Shown: one piece after another, positions 27,755 to 36,659 of the stretch
Numbering within the stretch: position 1 is the first letter of the stretch
Layout: each line of letters starts with the position of its first letter
NCBI GenBank assembly: GCA_900544095.1
Contig: UQTV01000007.1
Location: 1 to 64,000, forward strand
DNA: 64,000 nt
DNA from: an uncultured Collinsella sp.
Lineage (GTDB): Bacteria; Actinomycetota; Coriobacteriia; Coriobacteriales; Coriobacteriaceae
Direction: 5' to 3'
Notes under the pieces: model-generated
What the model was told of the DNA's origin: nothing
The model's database searches: none
Seen by the model: the letters and a program-made list of their open reading frames with translations, nothing else
Made by a program: the position numbers and the translations under genes

Positions 27755-29685
27755 TCGACGAGGAGAACAAGTCCGCAACTATGACCGAGGCACCGGCCGC
27801 CGCCACAGCTGCGCCGGCCCACGCCGCTCCGGCGGGCTCCGCACCCGTGGAGCCCGAGGACACCGTGTTCTCCCTGCCTCTTTCGCAAGTAACGCATGAT
27901 ATTTCGGATCTCGCCGATAACGAGGACGAAGAGGATGCCGTAGCGGCGCCCATCGGCGCACATGCTGCGGAACAGCCCACAGCGCCCGAAGCAACCCCGG
28001 CGCCGGCTCACTTTGCAGAGCCCGTCGCCGCGGCAATCAACGAGAGCGCTGCGGTGTTTGCGGCACCCGAGCCCGCCGCGCCGGCGTTTCCCATAGCCCC
28101 GGCATCCGAGGTTGCGCCCGCGTCTACGCCGGCGCCCGAGGCGGGGCCATCCCCTGAGGACGGCCCTGCACCCAAGGCCCCGCAGCCTGCGCCCGCAAGC
28201 GAGTCCGATGCCGTGGCCGAGCCCGCCGCCCAGTCGCAAAGCACACCCGCGCCGTCGCACTTTGCGACGCCCGAGCCTATAGACGTCAGCCCGCAAGACG
28301 ACGAGTCGATCGCCTGCGCGTCCGCAGAGCCCGGCTCCCCGGACACCGGCGATTCCGAATCAAACGCCGAGACCGACACCGTCTCTCCCGGTGACACAGC
28401 CGAGATCGACGTTGCCGCCGTTGAGGCCAAGCTCAAAGACCCCGGCTCGACCATGAGCTTTGAGCCCCTGACCGAGGAGCGCATCGAGACCGACTCGACC
28501 TATGATGCCGGCACCACCACGCAACTCATGTGGGGCGCCCGCTCTGACGTTGGCTGCGTACGCCCGCACAATGAGGATTCCTACCTGGTGCAGTCGCCGC
28601 TCTTTTGCGTATGCGACGGCATGGGCGGTCACGCCGCCGGCGAGGTAGCCTCTTCCATCGCCGTCGAGACTATTGCCAAGACGGCCCCGCAGTCCGCCGA
28701 CGCAGCACGCCTGGCCGCAGCCGTCGAGGCAGCCAACGCCGCCGTAATCGAGGCGGCCCTGAACGGCCTGGGCAAGCCCGGCATGGGCTGCACAGCCACT
28801 TGCGCCTATATCGAAAACGACACGCTCGCCATCGCCCACGTGGGTGACTCTCGCGCCTACCTGCTCCACGAGGGCACGCTCATCCGCGTGACCCGCGACC
28901 ACTCCTACGTGGAGGAGCTCGTGGACGCCGGCGAGATTACGGCAGACGAGGCTCGCGTCCACCCCAACCGCTCGGTCATCACCCGTGCGCTGGGCTCGGA
29001 CCCCGCCATGTATGCCGACCACTTCACTCTGCATATCGAGGAAGGCGACCGCCTGATCCTTTGCTCTGACGGCCTTTCGAGCATGATTCCTGATAGCGAT
29101 ATCGAGAACATCGCCACGCAGTCCTCAACCGCGCAAATCTGCGTCGACAACCTAGTGGACGCGGCGCTTGCCGCCGGCGGCCACGACAACGTGACCGTAG
29201 TAGTCGTTGACCTGGTTGACGATGGCGTTATGCGCGAGGCGCAACGCGTGCGTCGCCGCAACATTACTATCGCCGCCATCCTGGCCCTCGTCTTTGTGCT
29301 GGCAGCTGGCATCTGGGCCTACACGGGTGTCACCGGCTCGTACTACCTGGGTACCCACCAGGGCAATGTCGCCGTCTGGCGCGGCCTGCCCGGCAAGCCG
29401 CTCGGACTCAAGCTTCACTGGCTCGAAAGCGAAACCAGTATTAAGCTGTCCGACCTGCCCGAAGACACGCAAAACCGCCTCAAGGCGGGCATTCCGCAAA
29501 CAAGTGTCGACGATGCGCAGGACACGATATCCAAGTACCGCCACCAGATCGACGAGGAGCAGACCCGCCAGGTGATCGACGCGCAAACGATTCGCGACAA
29601 CACCAATCAGGGATCGACCTCCGAATCAGATTCCGAGAAAACCGCCGAACAGTCCGCCGAGGCCGAAGCCTCCGAAAAGAACTAG
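27751..29685 (+). CDS. PP2C-family protein phosphatase, membrane-anchored
   Basis: The counterpart of the kinases in this locus (PstP-like). Unusually, a 250-residue acidic, Ala/Pro/Glu-rich N-terminal extension precedes the catalytic domain. That domain reads GARSDVGCVRPHNEDSYLV, CDGMGGHAAGEVAS, IAHVGDSRAYLL and LCSDGLSSMIPDSDI; the metal-binding Asp residues are all present. A membrane helix at about 508-527 (ITIAAILALVFVLAAGIWAY) and an outside domain of about 110 residues follow. The start overlaps the fhaB stop. It would reverse phosphorylation by PknB and the kinase at 24471. Confidence 0.93.
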   Translation: MIDEENKSATMTEAPAAATAAPAHAAPAGSAPVEPEDTVFSLPLSQVTHDISDLADNEDEEDAVAAPIGAHAAEQPTAPEATPAPAHFAEPVAAAINESAAVFAAPEPAAPAFPIAPASEVAPASTPAPEAGPSPEDGPAPKAPQPAPASESDAVAEPAAQSQSTPAPSHFATPEPIDVSPQDDESIACASAEPGSPDTGDSESNAETDTVSPGDTAEIDVAAVEAKLKDPGSTMSFEPLTEERIETDSTYDAGTTTQLMWGARSDVGCVRPHNEDSYLVQSPLFCVCDGMGGHAAGEVASSIAVETIAKTAPQSADAARLAAAVEAANAAVIEAALNGLGKPGMGCTATCAYIENDTLAIAHVGDSRAYLLHEGTLIRVTRDHSYVEELVDAGEITADEARVHPNRSVITRALGSDPAMYADHFTLHIEEGDRLILCSDGLSSMIPDSDIENIATQSSTAQICVDNLVDAALAAGGHDNVTVVVVDLVDDGVMREAQRVRRRNITIAAILALVFVLAAGIWAYTGVTGSYYLGTHQGNVAVWRGLPGKPLGLKLHWLESETSIKLSDLPEDTQNRLKAGIPQTSVDDAQDTISKYRHQIDEEQTRQVIDAQTIRDNTNQGSTSESDSEKTAEQSAEAEASEKN

Positions 29686-29701
29686 AAAGGGAGTGCCGCT
29701 T

Positions 29702-32572
29702 ATGAGTCGCCGCAACACCGAGCTGCTCTTGCTCATCGCCTCGGCGTTCCCCGTCATCCTACTGTATGCGATGTACGTCCTCACCGCGGGCGCTGCCATC
29801 TCCTTTGAGACGCTCGCCGTACCGATCGGCCTCTTTGCCGCCTTTGCCGCGGCCCACATTGCCGTGCGCATCTTGGCGCCCGGTGCCGACCCCGCTATCC
29901 TGCCCATTGTCTTTGTGCTTTCGGGCATCGGCATCACGTTCGTGACGCGTCTCGCCCCCGCTCTCGCCATCTCACAGCTCATCATCCTGTTTGTCTCGGT
30001 GGCGCTCATGGTGGGAACGCTCGCGTTGGTTAAGAACCTCGACGTAGTCATGCGCTACAAGTACACCTTTGGCATTATCGGCATCATTCTGCTGATGCTG
30101 CCTATCTTTATCGGCACCACGATCTCGGGCTCCAAGCTGTGGATTCGCATCGCGGGCTTTACCATCCAGCCCGGCGAGTTCGCCAAGGTCTTTATCGTGC
30201 TGTTCCTGGCCGGGTACCTGGCCGAGAACCGCGAGCTGCTCTCCATCTCCAACCGCAAGATCCTAGGCTTTAAGATCCCTCGCCTGCGACTGCTGCTGCC
30301 GCTGTTTGCCGTGTGGGGCGTGTGCCTACTCGTCGTCGTCTTCGAACGCGACCTGGGTTCGGCCGTGCTGTTCTACACCATCTTCTTGCTGATGCTCTAC
30401 GTTGCCACGGGTCGATTCTCGTATGTCGTTATCGGCCTTGCGCTCTTGGCCGTCGGCGCCGTGGGCGCCTACAAGTTCCTGTCGCACGTTCAGGTGCGCT
30501 TCCAAGTTTGGGTCGATCCGTTTAAGGACGCCCAGGGCCAGGGCTACCAGATCGTCCAGTCGCTCTTCTCGCTTGCCGATGGCGGTCTGGTCGGTGTTGG
30601 TATCGGCAACGGCATGGCCAACAACATCCCTGTCGTCGAGTCCGACTTTATCTTCTCTGCCATCGGCGAGGAGATGGGCCTTTTGGGCGGCGGCGCCGTG
30701 CTCATCCTGTTTATGCTCTTTGCCGTGCGTGGCCTCACCACGGCTGCCCGCGCTAAATCCGACCTCGCCGCCTTTAGCGCCACGGGCCTTACGGCCGCCA
30801 TCAGCTTCCAGGCCTTTTTGATCGTGGGCGGCGTTACCCGCCTGATCCCGCTGACCGGCGTCACCCTGCCCTTTATGAGCCAGGGCGGTTCCTCGCTGCT
30901 GGCGAGCTTTATCATCGTCGCGCTCCTGCTGCGCGCCGGTGACGAGGCGACCGGACGCGAGGCCGAGCTTACCGGCACCGGCACCATGGCTGCCATCACC
31001 GATGATCAGGTCGCATCTGCCGCCGCCCCGACGGGCACGCGCTTTGCCACCTCGTCTTCCTACGGCAGCGGCAGCCATTCCGTCGGCTCGCGCATGCGCC
31101 GTCGCCTGCTCGACACGCCTGAATCCGGTGTGCTCGGCCGCGTTGCGCTCGCCAACCGTCTAACCCGTGCGGTGCTCGCCTTTACGGCGCTGTTCGCCAT
31201 CCTTATCGGCAACCTCACCTATGTCCAGGTCATCAAGGCCAAGGACTATCAGGATATGCCGACCAACAACCACACTATCGCCCGCTCCAAGTACATCCAG
31301 CGCGGTTCCATCATCACGTCCGACGGCGTGACGCTGGCCGAGTCGCTGCAGCAGGAGGACGGCACCTACGTACGCTCCTACCCCAACGGCAACCTGGCAG
31401 CGCACGTGGTTGGCTACGTGAGCCAGCAGTATGGCACCACCGCCATCGAGAGTGTCATGAACGACACGCTCACCGGTTCTAAGGACTACTCCAGCTGGAA
31501 CAACGCCATCGCGTCGCTCGCGGGCCAGACCCAGCCGGGCAACACCGCCAAGCTCACCATCGACTCGCGCATCCAGACGGCGGCCGAGCAGGCACTCAAG
31601 GGCTTTAAGGGCGCTGTAGTGGTCATCGACCCGCGTACCGGCGCGGTGCTCGCATGTGCCAGCTCGCCCACCTACGACAACACCAACATCGACGCCCTGC
31701 TGCAGGCGGGCGGCGGCGAGGACGGCTCTATGTACAATCGCGCCATGGACGCGCTGTACACGCCGGGCTCCACGTTTAAGGTCGTTACGCTTTCCGCGGC
31801 ACTCGAGACCGGCACCGCCAGCCTTACCAGCACCTACCAGGCGCCCGGCTCCATGGACATCGGCAACGCGCCGGTCACCAACTATGCCAACGAGAGCTAC
31901 GGCACCATCAGCCTGCAGCAGGCCTTTGCCGTGTCTTCCAACGTCGTCTTTGGCCAAGTGGCAAACGAAGTTGGCGCAAACACGCTCGTGCAGTTTGCCA
32001 ACGCCTTTGGCTACGGCCAAAAGCTCGGCCAGGACCTGACCTCCGCGGCCTCCATCATGGCCGACCCGTCGCTCATGACCGAGTGGGAGACCGCTTGGGC
32101 CGGCGCCGGCCAGCCTGTCGGCATGGACCACACGCCCGGCCCGCAGACCACCGTCATGCAAAACGCCGTGATTGCCGCCGCCATCGCTAACAGTGGCGTG
32201 GTCATGGACCCGTACTTTGTAGCCCAGGTACTCGCCCCGGACGGAACTGTGGTCAAGACCACGCAGTCCCGCTCGCTGGGTCAGGCCGTCAGCTCCGCCA
32301 CGGCCGACCAGGTCAAGCAGGCCATGCTCGCCGTCGTCCAGTCCGGTACCGGCACCGATGCCCAGGTCCCCGGCGTCAAGGTCGCCGGCAAGACCGGCTC
32401 GGCCGAGACCGGCGGCACCAACGTCAACTCGATGTTCGTTGGCTTTGCACCTTACGATTCACCCACGGTCGCCATCTCGGTGGCCTTGGAGGATTACGAC
32501 AAACACGACGTCAAGGCGGCCAAGATTGCCGGCATCGTCCTGACCGCAGCGCTCGCCGCACAGGGAGCGTGA
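29702..32572 (+). CDS. SEDS glycosyltransferase fused to class B transpeptidase
   Basis: One 956-residue chain joins two wall-synthesis enzymes that are normally separate proteins. Residues 1-400 are an FtsW/RodA/SpoVE-type polytopic membrane domain (GFTIQPGEFAKVF, FERDLGSA, PLTGVTLPFMSQGGSS). After an 80-residue linker comes another helix at about 485-505 and a class B penicillin-binding protein with RGSIITSDG, the active-site STFK (S690, K693), SSN (745-747) and KTG (897-899). SEDS enzymes polymerise glycan and class B PBPs cross-link it. The start at ATG 29702 has AAAGGGAG at 8 bases; a GTG three codons earlier is less likely. It lies between the phosphatase and PknB, where rodA and pbpA stand apart in other actinobacteria. 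Confidence 0.95.
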   Translation: MSRRNTELLLLIASAFPVILLYAMYVLTAGAAISFETLAVPIGLFAAFAAAHIAVRILAPGADPAILPIVFVLSGIGITFVTRLAPALAISQLIILFVSVALMVGTLALVKNLDVVMRYKYTFGIIGIILLMLPIFIGTTISGSKLWIRIAGFTIQPGEFAKVFIVLFLAGYLAENRELLSISNRKILGFKIPRLRLLLPLFAVWGVCLLVVVFERDLGSAVLFYTIFLLMLYVATGRFSYVVIGLALLAVGAVGAYKFLSHVQVRFQVWVDPFKDAQGQGYQIVQSLFSLADGGLVGVGIGNGMANNIPVVESDFIFSAIGEEMGLLGGGAVLILFMLFAVRGLTTAARAKSDLAAFSATGLTAAISFQAFLIVGGVTRLIPLTGVTLPFMSQGGSSLLASFIIVALLLRAGDEATGREAELTGTGTMAAITDDQVASAAAPTGTRFATSSSYGSGSHSVGSRMRRRLLDTPESGVLGRVALANRLTRAVLAFTALFAILIGNLTYVQVIKAKDYQDMPTNNHTIARSKYIQRGSIITSDGVTLAESLQQEDGTYVRSYPNGNLAAHVVGYVSQQYGTTAIESVMNDTLTGSKDYSSWNNAIASLAGQTQPGNTAKLTIDSRIQTAAEQALKGFKGAVVVIDPRTGAVLACASSPTYDNTNIDALLQAGGGEDGSMYNRAMDALYTPGSTFKVVTLSAALETGTASLTSTYQAPGSMDIGNAPVTNYANESYGTISLQQAFAVSSNVVFGQVANEVGANTLVQFANAFGYGQKLGQDLTSAASIMADPSLMTEWETAWAGAGQPVGMDHTPGPQTTVMQNAVIAAAIANSGVVMDPYFVAQVLAPDGTVVKTTQSRSLGQAVSSATADQVKQAMLAVVQSGTGTDAQVPGVKVAGKTGSAETGGTNVNSMFVGFAPYDSPTVAISVALEDYDKHDVKAAKIAGIVLTAALAAQGA

Positions 32573-32704
32573 TGCCCATGATCGAATCGGTCACCCGAGG
32601 CGCGCCGCGGCCGAAGAGTTAGCGGCAACGCGCCACACGGCCCCAGCGGCCACATCGTAGGTACTACACACATCGTTGAGCGAATAGTTATGTTAGGAGC
32701 AGGA

Positions 32705-34672
32705 ATGGAACAGAGGGTCCTCGGGGGAAGATACCTCCTCAAGGATAAGGTGGGGACAGGCGGCATGGCGACCGTCTTCCGTGCGCAGGACCAGGTCCTC
32801 GACCGCACGGTAGCCGTCAAGATCATGCTGCCGCAGTATGCTGGCGACGCAACCTTCGCCGCACGCTTTAAGCAGGAGGCCCAGGCAGCAGCCGGTCTCT
32901 CCTCCCCCTATATCGTGGGCGTCTACGATTGGGGCAAGGACGGCGACACCTATTACATCGTCATGGAGTACCTGCGCGGCACCGACCTTAAGAGCGGCAT
33001 CAAGAGCCACGGCGCCCTCGACCCCAAGAAGGTCGCCCAGATCGGCTCGCAGATCAGCTCCGCGCTTTCGGTCGCCCACAAGCACGAGATCATCCACCGC
33101 GACATTAAGCCGCAGAACATCATGGTGCTGCCCGACGGCAACATCAAGGTGATGGACTTTGGCATCGCGCGCGCCAAGAACAGCCACCTCACGCAAGACA
33201 ACAACGTGCTGGGAACCGCCCACTACGTCAGCCCCGAGCAGACCCGTGGTCAGGACCTCGGCCCCACCTCGGATATCTACTCGCTGGGCGTCGTGATGTA
33301 TGAGTGCGCCACCGGCCGCGTTCCCTTTGACGGTGACGACGCTATCTCGGTCGCACTCAAGCAGGTCAACGAGCTGCCTATTCCGCCGAGCCAGATCAAC
33401 TCCGGTGTCGACGCCGACCTTGAGCGCATCATCCTCAAGTGCATGGAGAAGGACCCGGCAAACCGCTTCCAGACCGCTGACGAGCTGCGTCAGGTGCTCA
33501 ACAGCTACCTGTCCGGCCGTGCCGTCAACGTCTCGGAGCCCACGCGTATCATCGGTGCCCCCGGTGAGCTGGGCGCCACCAAGACTCGCGAGCTTTCTGA
33601 TCAGACGCGCGCCATGGTGCGTCCCGTCTCGGGCGTGAGCGGACAGAATACCGCCCGTAGCTCGGTTTCGGGCTCCACCGGCTCCTACGAGGTCGAAAAG
33701 CCCAAATCCAACAAGAACAAGATCATCGCCGCCGTGGTGGCAGCTGTTGCCGTCATCGGCATCGTTGTGGCCTTTGCTACTGGGCTCTTTGGCGGAGAGC
33801 AGGTCCCCGTGCCCGACGTGCTGGGCAAGGACCAGCAGACTGCCGTCGAGCTGATCAAGGAAGCCGGCCTCGAGGTCGGCACCATCGACCAAAGCTACAA
33901 CGACGATGTCGACGAGGGCAAGGTCGCCGAGCAGACGCCCAACGGCCACACCAAGAAGGCCAAGGGCACCAAGGTGAACCTGGTAATCTCCAAGGGCCCC
34001 AAGCCCTCCGAGAAGGTTGAGGTTCCCCGGCTTGTCGGCCTGACCAAGGACCAGGCAGAAGCCGCGCTGGCAAGCGTTGGCCTGAAGGGCAACGCCTCCG
34101 AGGAGGCCAACGAGGCCGATGAGGGCCAGGTCTTTGAGCAGGGCACCGAAGCCGGTAAGGAAGTCGAGAAGGGCACGACCATCTCGTATAAGGTCTCGAG
34201 CGGCCCGGATACCACGTCCGTCCCCGACCTGACCGACATGACCGAGGCCCAGGCGCGCAACGCCCTCGATATGGCGGGCTTTGGCGTCGACGTGAGCTAC
34301 CAGGAGAACGACTCCGTTACCGAGGGCACCGTCATTAGCTGGAACCCCAGTGGCAAGCAGAAGCCCGGCGCCACGATCACCGTCGTCATTGCCAAGAAGT
34401 CCGGCAAGGCCAGCGTTCCGGGCAACCTGTACGGCAAGAGCATCTCTGCCGCCGTCACCGCGCTCAACAACGCCGGCTTCTACAACATCGCGTTCTGCGA
34501 TCAGAACGGCAACCCCGTGAGTGGCAACGAAAACGCCACCGTTACGGGCGTCTCCCCCACCGGCAAGCAGTCCACCGACAGCACGATTACGCTGACGGTT
34601 GCACTTTCTGGTTCGGGTTCGGGCTCTGGCTCGGGCACGAGCACAGGCGGCGATTCCGGTACGACCAACTAG
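32705..34672 (+). CDS. pknB: PASTA-domain Ser/Thr kinase PknB
   Basis: A 655-residue sensor kinase of cell-wall synthesis. It has glycine loop VGTGGMATVF, catalytic loop HRDIKPQN (H131) and VMDFGIAR, a juxtamembrane segment, one membrane helix (IIAAVVAAVAVIGIVVAFAT, about 340-360) and four outside PASTA repeats (starting VPVPDVLGKD, VEVPRLVGLT, TSVPDLTDMT and ASVPGNLYGK), which bind peptidoglycan fragments or lipid II. The last is more divergent, and the chain ends in a Ser/Gly tail. I chose the ATG at 32705 because AGGAG lies 6 bases upstream; the ATG at 32690 lies before that site. A 130-base gap separates it from the fusion gene. Confidence 0.96.
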   Translation: MEQRVLGGRYLLKDKVGTGGMATVFRAQDQVLDRTVAVKIMLPQYAGDATFAARFKQEAQAAAGLSSPYIVGVYDWGKDGDTYYIVMEYLRGTDLKSGIKSHGALDPKKVAQIGSQISSALSVAHKHEIIHRDIKPQNIMVLPDGNIKVMDFGIARAKNSHLTQDNNVLGTAHYVSPEQTRGQDLGPTSDIYSLGVVMYECATGRVPFDGDDAISVALKQVNELPIPPSQINSGVDADLERIILKCMEKDPANRFQTADELRQVLNSYLSGRAVNVSEPTRIIGAPGELGATKTRELSDQTRAMVRPVSGVSGQNTARSSVSGSTGSYEVEKPKSNKNKIIAAVVAAVAVIGIVVAFATGLFGGEQVPVPDVLGKDQQTAVELIKEAGLEVGTIDQSYNDDVDEGKVAEQTPNGHTKKAKGTKVNLVISKGPKPSEKVEVPRLVGLTKDQAEAALASVGLKGNASEEANEADEGQVFEQGTEAGKEVEKGTTISYKVSSGPDTTSVPDLTDMTEAQARNALDMAGFGVDVSYQENDSVTEGTVISWNPSGKQKPGATITVVIAKKSGKASVPGNLYGKSISAAVTALNNAGFYNIAFCDQNGNPVSGNENATVTGVSPTGKQSTDSTITLTVALSGSGSGSGSGTSTGGDSGTTN

Positions 34673-34724
34673 TCGCCACCCCACCGCTCATCACGGCTCT
34701 CGCCGCAAACATATTCGCTCACAG

Positions 34725-34760
34725 GCGCCCGCTTGCTCCCCCAGCAAGCGGGCGCTTCAT
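34725..34760 (+). terminator. Terminator of the PknB locus
   Basis: GCGCCCGCTTGCT (34725-34737) pairs with AGCAAGCGGGCGC (34743-34755), followed by TTCATTTTT. Confidence 0.9.
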
Positions 34761-34783
34761 TTTTGACATGGCATGAATCAGAA

Positions 34784-34812
34784 GAGCCCGGCACCGTAGC
34801 GGTACCGGGCTC
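34784..34812 (-). terminator. Terminator of the tRNA-Arg gene
   Basis: GAGCCCGGCACCG (34784-34796) with CGGTACCGGGCTC (34800-34812), one mismatch, lies 11 bases past the tRNA 3' end in its reading direction. Confidence 0.7.
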
Positions 34813-34822
34813 GATATTCCTC

Positions 34823-34898
34823 TGGTGCCCCCGGGCGGATTCGAACCGTCGACACCCGCTTTAGGAGAGCGGTGCTCTATCCCCTGAGCTACGGAGGC
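34823..34898 (-). tRNA. tRNA-Arg(CCT)
   Basis: The minus strand reads GCCTCCG (acceptor) then TAGCTCAGGGGATAGAGCA. The anticodon stem CCGCT/AGCGG closes a loop CTCCTAA with anticodon CCT. After the variable region comes GGTTCGAATCC and CGGGGGC to pair with the acceptor. The CCA end is encoded (34823-34825). It reads AGG codons. The gene stands alone between the PknB terminator and the PTS locus. Confidence 0.97.
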
Positions 34899-34908
34899 AT
34901 GCTGTACT

Positions 34909-34914
34909 AGTGTA
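34909..34914 (-). promoter_or_regulatory. -10 box of the tRNA-Arg promoter
   Basis: TACACT on the minus strand, 11 bases before the mature tRNA 5' end. A TTGCAT lies 19 bases further up as a possible -35. Confidence 0.4.
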
Positions 34915-34979
34915 GCAGATTTACGCCGCTGTAATGCAACGTATAGCCACTCTTCGAAGTTGCGGTGGAACAGCCCTCC

Positions 34980-35178
34980 GGAAAGTGCGCCCCACTATCC
35001 AGGCAAATTCTGGGTCAGACTTTCCCCATGAGACCTCGCCGGGAAACTGTGTCCCAGAATTTCGACTCGAAACGGGACACGGTTTCCCAAACGGGCCCGT
35101 TCCGGAAACTACATCCCGCAATCGGCACTCGAACCGGGATGCACTTTCCCGATCGAGCCTCATGGGAAACCGCGTCCC
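34980..35178. repeat. Array of seven alternating 14-15 bp motifs
   Basis: Copies of GGGAAACTGTGTCCC-like sequence occur at 34980, 35012, 35041, 35074, 35104, 35136 and 35164. Each is inverted relative to its neighbours: GGGAAAC...TCCC, then GGGAC...GTTTCCC, and so on. The pitch is 28-33 bp, mean near 31. Spacers are partly conserved too, for example GGGCCCGTTCC. A second array of the same motif lies at 59720-59889. It is not coding and has no CRISPR-like unique spacers. Confidence 0.85.
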
Positions 35179-35203
35179 ACTTTAGGGGGGCGCTCTTTAA
35201 TGG

Positions 35204-35602
35204 CTAGTTGCCTTTGTGGAAAAGGTTCTTGATGACGGAGGGGATGCTCTTGGCGCCCTTGGCCGTCACATCGATAAAGTCGGGCGAACGAACGAGCTTG
35301 TCCTCGTCAATGTACTTACGCACCGCGCGAAGCGTTTCCTTGTCATTGCGCGTCGAAAACGTAAAGTGGCCATTCTCTTTGGTAAAGATGGCAAAACGCG
35401 TAATCTTCTTGGTGCCGCGCAAAACCTCGGCGGCAATATAGTCGACCTCGTCCCACGGGATTTGGATATAATCCTCGGGATTGCGCTCGTTATAGTACTC
35501 AAACGCCTTATTGCCCACCATCACGTTACCGTGACTGGTAAGCCCCATCAGGCAGGTTGCCGGCGTTGCCAGATCGACCGTGCTGTTCTGAGATTGCGCC
35601 AT
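35204..35602 (-). CDS. DUF956 family protein, PTS-associated (ManO-like)
   Basis: A 132-residue DUF956 protein, MAQSQNSTVDLATPATCLMG to the C-terminal IPSVIKNLFHKGN. Typical strings are GNVMVGNKAFEYYN, QIPWDEVDYIAAEV and FTFSTRNDKETLRAV. DUF956 genes follow mannose-family PTS operons in many Gram-positive bacteria and are linked with their control (ManO). It is the fourth gene of the PTS run, but a terminator-like hairpin separates it from EIID, so its output is probably lower or independent. The ATG at 35602 is preferred over an upstream frame without a ribosome site. Confidence 0.88.
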   Translation of the reverse strand: MAQSQNSTVDLATPATCLMGLTSHGNVMVGNKAFEYYNERNPEDYIQIPWDEVDYIAAEVLRGTKKITRFAIFTKENGHFTFSTRNDKETLRAVRKYIDEDKLVRSPDFIDVTAKGAKSIPSVIKNLFHKGN

Positions 35603-35630
35603 ACGCGCCTCGCCCTCCAATAATAACAAT

Positions 35631-35666
35631 CGGACCGCATCCAGTGTACCCACCGGGTGCGGTCCG
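35631..35666 (-). terminator. Terminator or attenuator between EIID and DUF956
   Basis: CGGACCGCATCC (35631-35642) and GGGTGCGGTCCG (35655-35666), one mismatch, then ATTGTTATTATT in the minus direction. It probably reduces read-through into the DUF956 gene. Confidence 0.7.
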
Positions 35667-35722
35667 TTTCAATGGCTCAAAAGCCCTTGCCTAGCAACTC
35701 TCGGTCTTAAGCCGAAGCGTGC

Positions 35723-36643
35723 TTACATGAAGCCGCAGACGCGACCGATGATGCCGACGGCGAAGAGAGCCAAGATGATGACGATCGGGCTGACCTTCTT
35801 CTTGAGGAGCTTGCAGACCAGCAGGGTCAGGCACACGGCGGCAAGGCCGGGGATGAGCTGATCGAGGTTGGCCTGAAGCGTGGTGACCTTCACCGGGTCG
35901 AGTGCGTTGGCACCGACAGAGCTGTACATCGTCAGCGCCTGCTTGATGCCCTCAGAACCGGCGGGCAGGTTGGCCCAGTCAATATAGGCGCCAGCAGACT
36001 GCGTGACCTTGGAGACGACCGGGGTAAAGGAGATGGACACCCAGCGCTCGACCAGGGCGCCGATGATGAACATACCCAGGATGGAAGCACCCTCGGTGAC
36101 CTTGCCCATCAGACCGCCGGAGAGGTCCTTGGCGATGGAGGAGCCGACCTTGTAGCCAAACTCCTGCGTGTACCACAGGAAGGCGTAACGGATGATGTTC
36201 CACGCGAAGAAGAACAGCAGCGGACCGGCGATGCTGCCGGACAGGGCCAGGGAAGCGCCCAGTGCGCCCAGAATCGGGCGAAGGGTGAACCAGAAGGCGG
36301 GGTCGCCGACGCCGGCGAGCGGGCCCATCATACCGACCTTGACGCCCTGAATGGCGACGTCGTCAATCGGAGCACCGTTGGCGCGCTCCTCCTCGAGGGC
36401 GAGGGTAACGCCAATGACGGGGGCGGAAACATAGGGGTGGGTGTTATAGAACTCCAGGTGGCGCTTAAGAGCGGCAATCTGGTCATCCTTGCTGGTGTAG
36501 AGCTTCTTGATCGCAGGGATCATTGCGAAGCACCAGCCGCCGTTCTGCATACGCTCGTAGTTCCACGAGCCCTGAAGGAACTGATGACGGAAGCAAACCT
36601 TCTTACGGTCAGCCTTGGTGAGCTGAATCTTGTTCTCTGCCAT
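35723..36643 (-). CDS. manZ: PTS mannose-family EIID component
   Basis: Membrane part of a mannose-type sugar phosphotransferase permease. The 306 residues start MAENKIQLTKADRKKVCFRH and include the EIID hallmarks FLQGSWNYERMQNGGWCFAMIPAIKKLY, MMGPLAGVGDPAFWFTLRPI and WYTQEFGYKVGSS. The C-terminal helix reads IVIILALFAVGIIG. The ATG at 36641-36643 has GGAGGGGAG upstream. It lies 16 bases after EIIC. The real sugar cannot be read from the sequence; mannose-family systems also take glucose, GlcNAc, sorbose or fructose. Confidence 0.95.
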   Translation of the reverse strand: MAENKIQLTKADRKKVCFRHQFLQGSWNYERMQNGGWCFAMIPAIKKLYTSKDDQIAALKRHLEFYNTHPYVSAPVIGVTLALEEERANGAPIDDVAIQGVKVGMMGPLAGVGDPAFWFTLRPILGALGASLALSGSIAGPLLFFFAWNIIRYAFLWYTQEFGYKVGSSIAKDLSGGLMGKVTEGASILGMFIIGALVERWVSISFTPVVSKVTQSAGAYIDWANLPAGSEGIKQALTMYSSVGANALDPVKVTTLQANLDQLIPGLAAVCLTLLVCKLLKKKVSPIVIILALFAVGIIGRVCGFM

Positions 36644-36659
36644 ATGTATCACTCCCCTC

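Noticed and set aside
34980..35178. CRISPR array
   Set aside because: The motif alternates in orientation, is only 14-15 bp, and the spacers are related to one another. No cas genes are present.
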